Assembly (NCBI GenBank): GCA_025093555.1
Contig: JAIWNF010000008.1
Location: 496,001 to 560,000, forward strand
Source: Circinella umbellata
Lineage: Eukaryota > Mucoromycota > Mucoromycetes > Mucorales > Lichtheimiaceae
Direction: 5' to 3'
Length of the DNA stretch: 64,000 nt
The translations under genes were made by a program, and so were the position numbers. Shown in pieces: positions 33,713 through 43,872 of this stretch. Below the pieces are notes generated by a model, which saw nothing but the letters and a program-made list of their open reading frames with translations, had not been told where the DNA came from and ran no database searches. Position 1 is the stretch's first letter; each line of letters opens with the position of its first letter.

Positions 33713-34532
33713 CTATTTTTCTGGTGCTTTTTGAGGATTAATTATTCTTTCAAATAAAGATAATGATTGTTTTAAAATTGCTTCTATTTGTTCTAATTGA
33801 TTACAATCTAATTTTTTATAATTTTGTAAAAACAATTTTGCATTTCTATTATATTCTTCAAACATAGCAGGTTGTAAATCTAAAAGCCTAGTTTCAGATA
33901 ATAATGGTAGCAGTGATGATGATGGTAGTGATCGCCATAGTGATGATAATGATGATGATACTTGATTATTTTGTGTGGTTATATGTTGCACTTGGTATGG
34001 GATACTTTTAATATGATTTATCAAAAATATATGTTTACAAAGTTTATGAGAGTATTCAAAATTAGGATAGGAGCATGTTGATAATAACAATTGTCCATTT
34101 TCATTATTTTTATAATTAACTATATACCACTTTTCACAATCCGTGAATGATCTACAGTATAGCTATAAGAATTACAGTTAGAGCTAGATATTAAATAAAC
34201 TAAAGGTACATATAAGTAAACGGTTTACTTACCATACTATTAGCAACATTGAAATCAATTTTTTTGCTTCTTTTTTTCTTTGTTTTTCATGAGCAGACAA
34301 ATATATATGCTTGAAACCATATTTGACTTATAAAGCATCTTGACAGTAATCTGTTTCAACAAGCTCGACTAATGTATAAACAATCTGATCTACATGACAA
34401 CAGCGAGAACGACCAAGATAAAAAGACTTCAATTGATTATACCAGCTTTCAACATAGTTATTTGTGTGGAATGAGCACGACGAACACCATGCTTTGCACC
34501 ATAATTCTTTTTTAGGGTAGCAGTGTGACAAC

Positions 34533-35597
34533 TAGGGATCTTAGTACAATCCGGATTTATAAACCGATCCGTTTTTCATACGGATTGGATCGGATTCGGA
34601 TTGTGTCTCAACGGATTCGGATCGGATTCGGATCGTAATTCTACAATCCGGATTGTAAACGGATTGAGATCTATGGATCCGTCGGATTTTTCTGATCCGT
34701 CATTATAATTATAGAGTAATGGATCAAAGTTTTAACAATGCTGTGGTAAGGTATATATATATTCAAATAAAGAAGAGAGTAAGTTTTTGTATATTATTAT
34801 ATATTTGAATAGAGCAGCTGAAAAGAAAAGTAGTAATGGCTTTAATATAGAAAAAAAAATATTTGAAAAGAAAAAAACAAAAATTGAAGATTAAAAAGAG
34901 AGATTAATGAACTTAATTATTATTTTTATTAATCTAGTAATGATAAAAAGAATTATGAATATTTATTTGGTTGTAAACAGAAAAGGTAAAACTTATACCT
35001 CTTTTTTTTCAGCATACTACTCGCCCCCACAAAAAAAAAAAAGTCCACGTCATGTTATATTTCTACCACAAAAACGTATTTGTACTGCACCACCATAACT
35101 TTTTTTTCCCACTATAACTTTCCCACTATAATTTTTTTTCAACTATAACTTTCTTTTCCATTGTAACTTCTTTTTTCCCATATTATAACTTTTTATTACT
35201 ACAATTTTTTTTACTACAATTCTTTTTTTATTATAACTTATTTATTTCCTATTATGTTTTTCAAACCAAAATAATAAAATCATCTAAAAACAATGCACCT
35301 CTGTTACCAATGTTTTACTTTTCTTAAACGATCTCAAACGACTACTATACACAATCTTGTAAAATACCTTCTCTCATGAAAAAATACTGTGACATCTACT
35401 ATATAGTCTAAATTTTCATCTAATTGATTCTTTTGCATTACGGATTACGGATTCAATCCGGATTTTCACGAAACGGATTCGGATTGCAATTCTCTAATCC
35501 GTGGACAATCCGGATTTCTGAAAATCCGATCCGTTTCAAAACGGATCAGATTCGAAATGGTGCCAATCCGATCCGGATCGGTCTACTAAGAACCCTA
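34533..35597. mobile_element. hAT-type non-autonomous element
   Basis: TIRs TAGGGATCTTAGTA at 34533 and, inverted, TACTAAGAACCCTA ending 35597, with the 8-bp duplication GTGACAAC at 34525-34532 and 35598-35605. 8-bp TSDs and TAGGG ends are typical of the hAT superfamily. Both subterminal regions (34550-34705, 35430-35585) are packed with ATCCGGAT and CGGATTCGGAT motifs, likely transposase-binding repeats. The centre is AT-rich with no transposase. Removing it with one duplication restores the MULE frame (YMLSH-CYPKKELW). Confidence 0.9.
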
Positions 35598-35999
35598 GTG
35601 ACAACATATATGCATAAAACTCGAGACAGCCTTTGTTATCTCTCCATTTAATGACAAATTCACCACACAAAACTTCAAAATCATCTTGGTTTTCACAATG
35701 CCTTAATGTATTTAGATCAGAATGAGCTTCACTTCATAAGACCATCGAATCTTTGGTGCCAGGTGATGCCTTAACCTACGTTATATATATACTTAGAGCA
35801 TGAGCAGCGGTAGTGTTAAAAAAAACTATAACTTTAAATTTTTTTTCGAGCTATAATAAATTTACAGCCCTTCCTCTGCAGCGGTTGGCTTTAACTTTGG
35901 GCTTTAACTTTTTCGCTTCGTAAAAAATAAGAATAAAAAATAAGAAAATAAAACTGATCCTGTAAAAAAATTTAGTTACTTATACTTCAAACATTTAAA

Positions 36000-37336
36000 A
36001 TGAATCCATCAGTCTCAAACAGCGTTAATCTCATGAAAAGCATGTACTCTGATCTCGATCAGAGCTGTCCTGAATGGGGTCTTCTTTTTTCGTGTATCTG
36101 CAACCAAAATGAAACAGAAGCTGTCGAACCAAAAAAAAAACGTAAAGTCGTCAATCGCAATCGCTTGTTCTTCCAAGACATTGTATTAGGAGATTACTTT
36201 AAGCCTAATCCACGATACGATGAAGTTTTCTTTCGACGTCGATTCCATATGCAACGCTCGTTGTTTACTGGCATTATGGAAAAGCTAGCGGTTAATTCTA
36301 CCTACTTCCAACAGAAAAATGATGCCACAGGATACTCTGGCTTCCACCCTTTTATTAAGGGAACCACAGCTATGCGTATGTTGGCATACGGTGGTCCTGC
36401 AGATGCTGTTGACGAGTACTTGAAGATGGGGGCTTCAACGGCTAGAGAAGCACTAATTCGTTTTTGCGAGGGGGTTATTGAATGTTACGGTGACCAATAC
36501 CTTCGTTCGCCAAATGAAGATGATTTGGACCGTCTCCTCAAGACCAATGCGAAGCGCGGGTTCCCAGGTATGCTTGTCTCAATCGACTGCATGCATTGGG
36601 AATGGAAAAACTGCCCGACAGGATGGGAAGGACAGTATAAGGGTAAGGAAGGTGCAACTACCATTATTTTGGAAGCTGTTGCTTCCCATGATCTCTTTAT
36701 CTGGCACTCGTTCTTCGGTGTTCCTGGTACGTGTAATGACATCAACGTCTTGCATAAATCTCCATTGTTCAATGATGCCATACAAGGCAAAGCACCAGAA
36801 GTCACGTATACCATCAATGACCATGAATATAACATGGGGTATTACTTGGCTGATGGCATATACCCTCCTTGGGCTACATTTGTCAGATCGTTCCCTGTCC
36901 CCCAAGGAAAAAAACAAAAGGTATATTTTTAAAATCACAACATGATATAACGATTTATTTATTAAAAAACAGAACATGTATCTAATGTAAAAAAAATACT
37001 CTCATATAGCATTTTGTTGAAAGGCAAGAATCTGCTCGAAAAGATATTGAACGTGCTTTCGGCGTTCTTCAAGCACACTTCAATATTATTAGAGAACCTG
37101 CAAGATCTTGGAGTTTGGCCCACATCTCCAATATAATGAAAACAGCTATTATATTGCATAATATGATTGTTGATGATGAGCGTGACACATATAAGCGACA
37201 CGTGAGCATAGATGACTACGACACCAGTAGTTATTCTGTGTCGCCATCATACAATAGAGGAAGTATAGCAAGTGATCATATATATATCTCACGTATAAGT
37301 GAGATCCACGATTCATCTATACATACCCAATTATGA
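36000..37336 (+). CDS. PIF/Harbinger DDE transposase, two exons
   Basis: Exon 1 runs 36000-36920 (307 codons), the intron 36921-37009 (GTATAT...ATATAG), and exon 2 starts 37010 in phase; the product is 415 aa. A basic patch PKKKRKVVNR near residue 46 looks like a nuclear localisation signal. The DDE_Tnp_4 domain has its first Asp in MLVSIDCMHWEWKN, second in GVPGTCNDINVLH and Glu in ESARKDIERAFGVLQAHF. The frame stops at TGA 37334-37336, but the codons after it read NDLVEHLWEELGNSN and then TAG, a tail conserved in the family. The stop therefore removes about 17 residues. The rest looks intact. It would cut and join DNA at TWA targets together with the Myb-like partner. Confidence 0.9.
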
Positions 37337-37448
37337 AATGACCTCGTAGAACATCTATGGGAAGAACTTGGAAACAGTAATTAGATGAGTATTCTCTACA
37401 CAAATGTTAATTACCTATTTTTCTTTTAAATAATATTCATATTCATAT

Positions 37449-38452
37449 TTATTCTTCATCAAAATATTTCTTCATGACTTTCTCCTGCAAATGTTTGAAA
37501 AATGCGAGACGAGTGCCAGTGTAGGTTGAGATATCTCTATTCATAATAGAGATATCATCCGCCGTGTTCATGGATTCGAAACGAGATTTCTCAAGATCAA
37601 GACGAGATTTCTCAACGCCTAAACGAGCTTTCTCAACATCAAAACGAGATCGATCAAGTTCGATCCGTTCCCACAACAATGCCACCTCTGGCGGTACTCT
37701 TTCTTCCTCATCACCATCCTCATCCAAACGTCGCTTCTTGGCTTGCTGCAGTGCCTTGGCCTTCTTTTTGCCCATTGGCCTCTTTGGGTCTTGCGCGGCA
37801 TCTTCTGGCTGGCTCTTCTCCTTCTCTAAAAACACACGCCATTTGTGCTGTCCCTTAAGAACGCGCCAGCAATGCATGTTCCTAAACTTCATTGAGCTTC
37901 CTTTAGGAGGATGGCTTGCATAAATTTTGAGAGCACGTGCCATCTATTACATGTTTGTTAATTACTATGAATAACTTTTAATCCTAACTATAGACTATAA
38001 AGACACCTTACCACATCATCCTCGGATTCACCACTCCCTTTTTTGTCTTGGGCTAACCTAAAAGCAGCAGAGAACACAGAACAAGTCCTGGAAATGATTG
38101 CCCACCGATTTTTCAAGGCCTTCCAATCCCTGCTGCTGGGATTACCAGTAGATCCAAAGGCAATGAGAATTTGTTCCCATAGCCCTTGTTCTCGGTGCTC
38201 AGCACCTTTTGCGGGATCGGTGGAAACAGTACACCAGGCATTGACCAGCTTCAGGTCTTCTTCATCAGTCCAGTTCAACCCACGTTGTTTTTGGGTATTT
38301 CTACCCTGCTCGCTAACAACGATTCCATCTTCGTTGTCATCGGAATCACTTGCGCCATTGTCAGAGTTCGAAGGAATGGGAATGGGAATGGGGGTGGTAG
38401 TGGTAGAAGTGGTAGGAGTAGCAGTAATGTTGCAAGCAGCGTTTGATTCCAT
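37449..38452 (-). CDS. Harbinger Myb/SANT-like DNA-binding protein, two exons
   Basis: Exon 1 is 38452-38012 (147 codons) and exon 2 is 37943-37449; the intron has GTAAGG at 38011 and AG at 37944, and phases agree. The N-terminus is Thr/Pro- and acid-rich. The trihelix/Myb-like domain begins at RGLNWTDEEDLKLVNAWCTV (about residue 57) and continues to WKALKNRWAIISRT. The splice join EDDVV-MARALKIYASHP leads into the NAM-associated type C-terminal domain (NMHCWRVLKGQHKW). It ends in a charged coiled coil with repeated EKSRLDLEKSRFE-like units. In this superfamily the Myb-like protein brings the transposase to the TIRs. No damage seen; predicted length 311 aa. Confidence 0.9.
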
Positions 38453-39960
38453 TTTTATATGAAAGAAAGAAAAAACTATTTTGTAGAGGGGAAAACAAAA
38501 AAAATTATTCTACACAAAGTGCGGGCTGTAACTTTATAGCCTGATGGCGATGGCTTTAATTTTAAAGCCCAAGTTACAGCCGCCGCTGCACCACTTCGTT
38601 GTAAAAATTGGGCTGTAAATTTAAAACCCTGGTTGATTTACAGCCCCCGCTGCACATGCTCTTAGAATGTAAGTATAGGACTAAAATATCAATGACTATA
38701 ACAATGCTTACATCTTTTTTAATTTTTTTATTCCATGCACGCTTTATGTGCTAATGGCAGAGAAGAATTTGAACCGATTCTTGAAAAACAACTCTGATTG
38801 CATTAATTTCAGTAGTACTGCAGCTTATCATTATTGTTTTTGAAGTAAATTCAACTTCTTTTTTTAGCCATTCTAACCAGATAGATACAGTTTCAGACGT
38901 TTCACTATTCGTTATCATAAATCCCATTGGACATCCTTTGTTTGTTGAACTCTTCTTTGCAACAATAGTAAACAAATAACAGTCTTTATCATTTAAAAAT
39001 GATTTGCAAGTTTTGTGGGCCAAATCAATACATATATCTTCTTGTCTTTGTAAAATATAAATAACAAATAAGATTTTTCGATAACCAAGTCATATCATCC
39101 ATTCATCTAACACCATATAGCTCTATCCAACAATGTTTATTATTATTCACTAATTTTTGCCATGGAGATGCCCACGCAATCACAAATGAGCTAGAATATA
39201 TATGCTGAAGAACATGATATTCTCTTTTATGTAATTCATCAAACCACAACAAAACATTTTCTTTATCAATATAAGCTTTTCTTAACGGCTTCAAAAGCTT
39301 TACTAAGATAGCATTTTCAACATCAGATTCATTAACTAATAGAGATAATAAAACGTTTGAATCATCATTTTCAGCCTAAGATGAATATAGAAGCTGTTAG
39401 ATAAAACCAAGTCATAAAGAACTGTTTTAATTTATAATTCACTAACCTCTTGTAATTCTTTAGGTGATAAATGTAACAAATCTCTAATTGCTTTCCAATC
39501 CATGTTTTTTTCAACATGCTCGTTTATCCAGTTCTTTACTTTAATCGGGAGACTTGATTTTTTTAATTCTGAATATTCTGTAGGATCATGCGAGGAGTGC
39601 TGCCAATAATAAATAATTTCACAAGTATTATTAAGTAATATTCAATTTTTGCTTTACAATCTACTTTAATAGTAGGATTGGTGTGTTGACGTTTTGTGGG
39701 TAGATTTTGTTCACCATTTTTCTTTTTTGGGGGTTTTCCTGCATGATCACATATAAAATATAGAGTTTTTTGCATTTCTTGGTGACGACCGACGTGAGTT
39801 ATAGCATTATTAAAAGTTGAATTTGAGATCATGACTGGAGTATATGAACCATTTTTTACAAAATTTGCATGTTATGAAGCAATATTATTAAACCAATGAT
39901 AAAAAGTATTAAGATCAATAACGGAAAAGGTGAAGATTGGTAAAGGATAGCTAGAAGCGA

Positions 39961-40374
39961 CCCTCTAAATATACACTAGCTTCTTCTTCTTCTCATTAGT
40001 ACTTATTATTAAGGGCAGCACAATGAAGCCAAAGAAAAAAACAATTGTTTGGTCTTCCAAAAAAATAAATAAAACATTGTGACAGGGAAAATTTCATTAT
40101 AATGGATGTTAAATGTGACTGAATTCTTTTTGATGTTTAAGGATTACGTCTTTTTTCCACTGTATGCAAGGACTATCAAAGGGAGTAATTGAGAGTTTAA
40201 ATTTGGGTCCGTATGTGGGAATTTCAATGGTTCTGTTTTTCGAACTCTAGTTATAAACCCAGTAGGAGTATTGACATCTAGAAGTGATGCAGAGCCAGCT
40301 AAATAAATACATCAAAGTATATTCGCAAGTTAATGGATGACTTATATATAGGCTAACATCTTTACGGTGCATAC
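39961..40374. other. Short region without recognisable gene
   Basis: Separates the MULE copy 3 N-terminus from element C. It includes a (CTT)n run near 39983. I looked for a MULE terminal repeat with a 9-bp duplication here and could not establish one. Confidence 0.35.
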
Positions 40375-40693
40375 TGACTTAAACCGTCAATTGTCGAAAA
40401 TTGAAAATATTTTAAGTCCCATCGGATAATATTACATCTATGGTTAAAGGTGTATTAAGCCCTATATTCAGCATACTTATACAGATGTAATATTATAGTC
40501 AAAAAAGTTTGAGTTATTTTTATGTATTGATTTTTAAAAAAATTTGTGGAAAATAAAAAAAAAGAATAAATATATATATATATAATGTATAAAGAAAATA
40601 AAAAGAAAATAAAATAAGACTAAGTGAAAAAAATATCAAAGTGACAATAATAAAGAGATATAAAAAAAAGGGGAAAGAATGAGAAAAAGCATG

Positions 40694-42400
40694 CTAATTA
40701 TAAAGACCTGGTTTACGATGAGAGAGATATCTTTTTGATGTGAATTTTCGACCAGTTTGAATGCCTCATTTCCATCTTTCATGTCGTTATATGCACGGAT
40801 ATAGCGCCAACAGCGATTATAGTATCTTCTGATTTTGATAGGTGTAGCATTAGGAGGAGATGCTTGATCCAGAAAGCCGTCAAGGTTTTCTTGTAATGAT
40901 TTGAATGAGTAATCACATTCTCGTCTTGCTATTCTTTTGGTTGGACTCTAGTATCTCTCTATCCAATTAGTTTCACAGTGATACTTTGGATAAAGAGTAT
41001 ACAAATGTCCAGATTTCAAAACGAGTTCCTCTAGTGCTGTTTTTTGTGCACGAAAATCAGGCTGATTTTCAAGCATATGATATAGGCAGCAAGTATGATC
41101 TGAATTGGCCTCCGTATTACCACATTTAGCTTTCCAATACTTTCCTTGTTCTTTGTACTCATCCCATTTTCCAAGACCACGCTCTTTTAAAATTGTTTCC
41201 AATCCTTTTTGGTACCAAATGCGCTTTTCATTTTTTTTACCTTCATTCTTGATTTCTAAAGTATAAAAATTTTGAATTTTTCTTTCACCATCTGTTCCAA
41301 TATAATAGCCAGGTAGGATTACGCGTTGGTTGACTGAGGCTGTTCACAAGCAAAATTTTTTGAAAGTTGTACAACATATAAATCCTATTCCCAAAGAAGA
41401 TTTATGTGCAAATACCAGAATCTTTTTGGAAATACATAAATCAGCTAACCTGTGATAAAAATGTTGCGGTGAAAGCGTGGAAAAATCGAGGAAAATGCGT
41501 AGTTAGTTTAAGTTTCCTTTTTAATATTTAGGAGACGCCTACCCCCTTCTCCTAAATATTAAAAAGGAAAGTTAAGCTGACTGCAGATTTTACCACGTTT
41601 TCACCGCTAAATTTTCATCGCAGGATAGCTGATTTATGTATTTCCAAAAAAGATTCCGGTATTTGCACATAAATCTTCTTTGGGAATAGGATTTATGTGT
41701 TGTACAACTTTCAAAAAATTTTGCTTGTGAACAGCCTGAATCTAATCTTGTGTCCTTCAAATTAAAACTATTCACATGTTTTGCACTAGGTGCATAAGCA
41801 TTATGATTTGATAATTAGTCGAGTAAAAATAAAGCTTGGCAGTCAGGATGAAGTCTTTCAAATAGGGGGATAACATTATCTTCTATCTGTTCACGCATGT
41901 CTTTCCATGTCCAATACCCATCGCGATTTGTCCCAGCATAAAAAACTTTCGTGACTTCCAGTTTTTTATTCGCATTGTTCCATGACAAGGGCTCTGAAAT
42001 TCACTGACCATTATTGATCCACCAGGCGACTTATTTCGAATTGGGTTTTCATTTTTAAGTAGCCAGAGATGAGATGGTGATTTATTACTATAAAATGTAC
42101 TCTCATCCTGCGTAACTATGATAATCTGCTTTTGGCCTTCTGGCAAAATTGGTAGAGTGACTTTGTTCACATCATTTTCATCATATATTTCCATGAAATG
42201 ACTATAATCAACCATTTTAGATGCCCATTCTTTCCTATATTCCACAACATAATCACGTTCATGTCCATCATAATATAAAATCTTCTTATTAGCATGGTAG
42301 CTATATCCCCATTCAACCATATAGTTCCATAGCACAGAAGCTGAAATATGACCAGGAACAATAAAAATACTTGGAATTACACTCTGGTTTAAGTACTTTA
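40694..42400 (-). pseudogene. Transposase of element C, truncated
   Basis: Starts mid-gene at KYLNQSVIPSIFIVPGHISA. The first Asp motif TQDESTFYSN is present. The second motif near 41822 reads LLDxLSNHNAY with a stop (family FDQSSNH). The Cys-rich insertion reads HTCCLYHMLENQPDF. The Glu region is NWIERY, then a stop; the C-terminus HRKPGLYN ends at 40694. The Glu is present. Several stops and the MITE make it non-functional. Confidence 0.8.
41338..41736. mobile_element. 399-bp palindromic MITE
   Basis: GGCTGTTCACAAGCAAAATT at 41338 and its inverted copy ending at 41736. Most of the element is one imperfect palindrome with a centre near 41535. It is flanked by the 3-bp duplication TGA (41335-41337, 41737-41739). 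Removing it with one TGA restores the element C frame through a Ser codon (DTRLD-S-VNQRVI). The superfamily is unclear; a 3-bp TSD would fit Harbinger- or CACTA-type elements. Confidence 0.85.
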
Positions 42401-42767
42401 TGGTGTATTTCACTTATAACTGCCAGGATTTTACCTTAGGTTTAGAGAGCTTCAGAGACATGCAAACTAAATATTTTGATTTTTCAATTGATAACATATA
42501 TTCTTATGTATATTTAAAACATTTATTATGGATTATCTTCCCACAAAAAAAAAGTTGTGATGAAGCTGATGGTCGTCAAAGTTGATTGGTGAAGCTCAAA
42601 TTTAGCAGAGAGAGAAGAAAATTGAAACAATTGGTGTATATCTCCGCTATGTTACACAAAACTTATAAGTAGAAACATGTAATTCCAATGTGCAGCTACA
42701 AGCACTGTGTGGGTTAGTATATTTATCTAACAAAGATGAAATGATTAATTGGGGAATATATATCTAA
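42401..42767. mobile_element. End fragment of a B-type element
   Basis: TGGTGTATTTCACTTATAAC at 42401 next to TA, followed by about 260 bases matching the complement of 6681-6420 in element B (TTCAGAGACATGCAAA, CATTTATTATGGATTA, TTTAGCAGAGAG). Similarity fades near 42670. The coding part is absent; element E starts at 42770. Confidence 0.8.
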
Positions 42768-43872
42768 TATGGTGCATTCTGTCTTAAAGCGTCAATATTC
42801 GAAATTTGAAAATATTTTAAATCCCGTCGGATAATATTAAAGCCATGGTTAAAGCCATTAAAGGTATCAAGTACTGTTTATGTTAACTATTGAGCATATA
42901 ATAATGCCCAAAAAACCTTGGATTACACTTATTGTTTTATTAAGAAATTTCAGTGACCTAAAAAGATAACAAATATCTATATATAATGTATAATAAAATT
43001 AGAAAAATTATTAATGTATAAATAATAAAAAGATATATGTAAAAAAAAAAGAAAGAAAGCAAGTTAATCACATAGATAATAAGTATATCATATCAGCAGT
43101 ACTTAAGAGGCCAATGGTTATTATAAATCCAAATTAATCAAGATGAAAGATGTAAAACTATTATAAATAAAAAAAGTGGAGAATCTTATTTTTAAAATAA
43201 AATAACAACTCTTTTACGTATATCTTTTTCTATTTTATCTTATTTGATTATTATGGGTAGCTAAACTACTATATCTCATAAAGATAGATCAAAGGTTCTA
43301 AAACTATGTATTTATAATCATTGTCACTATATAATCATCTTTTTTCTATCAAGTACCTTTTTATTTAACAGTAGCGTATTATATTCTTGATAGAAATAGT
43401 ATTTAAGTGGATGATTTTAAGCGGATGCAGTATATTTATTTATTAACTGGCGAATAAGTATTATCGGATAATGTATTACCCGTCAGCTGTTTCCTGTTAC
43501 ACACTGCTTTTCCCTTTTATCTCCTGTATATACCCTGTATCGAAATCTTGGCATTACTTAGTAAATTTTCACATTCCGATAAAACTTTGAAGGCTATGAA
43601 CTCGATGAAAAATAAGTTTTTTTAAAAAAGAAAACGAGCAATAGATTTTAGAATAAGGTGCATTCTGACTTAAACCGTCATTATTCGAAAATTGAAATAT
43701 TTTCAAATACCGACAGGTAATAATATTGCCACGAATGAGACTGTCAAGAATTACTAAATATGGGCAAGTCTAGAAATCTATTTTATATTTTATAAAAAAA
43801 TGAAAGAATAAAAAGAAAGAGAAAAAGAAAAGAGAAAAAGAAAAAAAAAATAGAGAGAGAGAATGAGGGAGT

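Larger units (their letters stand above)
35796..38661 (+). mobile_element. PIF/Harbinger element, two-gene, nearly intact
   Basis: TIRs GAGCATGAGCAGCGG at 35796 and, inverted, CCGCTGCACATGCTC ending at 38661, flanked by the 3-bp duplication TTA (35793-35795, 38662-38664), as usual for PIF/Harbinger. It encodes a DDE transposase on the plus strand and a Myb/SANT-like protein on the minus strand, converging near 37.4 kb. Subterminal GCAGCGG/GGGCTGTAA-like motifs recur at both ends. GC content is higher than the surroundings, suggesting recent arrival. It lies in an intron of MULE copy 3. Confidence 0.95.
33713..39960 (-). pseudogene. MULE transposase copy 3 carrying two other transposons
   Basis: Reads right to left. 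N-terminal FAR1-like zinc region (YFICDHAGKPPKKKNGEQ...VDCKAKIEYYL, 39832-39660). Helical middle part (39294-39103). Catalytic part: LAHKTCKSF has the first Asp just before it, but the second motif is MISCSTTEINAI with Ser instead of Asp. An intron (about 38705-35780) holds a PIF/Harbinger element. A further exon then reads FVIKWRDNKGCLEFYAYMLS and is broken by a hAT-type element. The Glu motif FHTNNYVESWYNQLK is kept, as are a SWIM finger (CSYPNF...LCKHIFL) and the tail ending at 33713. Loss of the second Asp means no catalysis. Confidence 0.85.
40375..42400 (-). mobile_element. Element C, IS630/Tc1-like transposon, 5' part lost
   Basis: The left end CGGTGCATACTGACTTAAAC at 40375 lies next to TA (40373-40374), as in elements D and E. 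The gene and end sequence match element A closely. A 399-bp MITE interrupts it (41338-41736), and a B-type element end begins at 42401 next to TA (42399-42400). The N-terminal part of the gene and the right terminal repeat are not found beyond. Confidence 0.8.

Noticed and set aside
36478..36977. Overlapping ORFs on both strands within the Harbinger transposase
   Set aside because: Shadows of the real DDE frame; they lack domain signatures.
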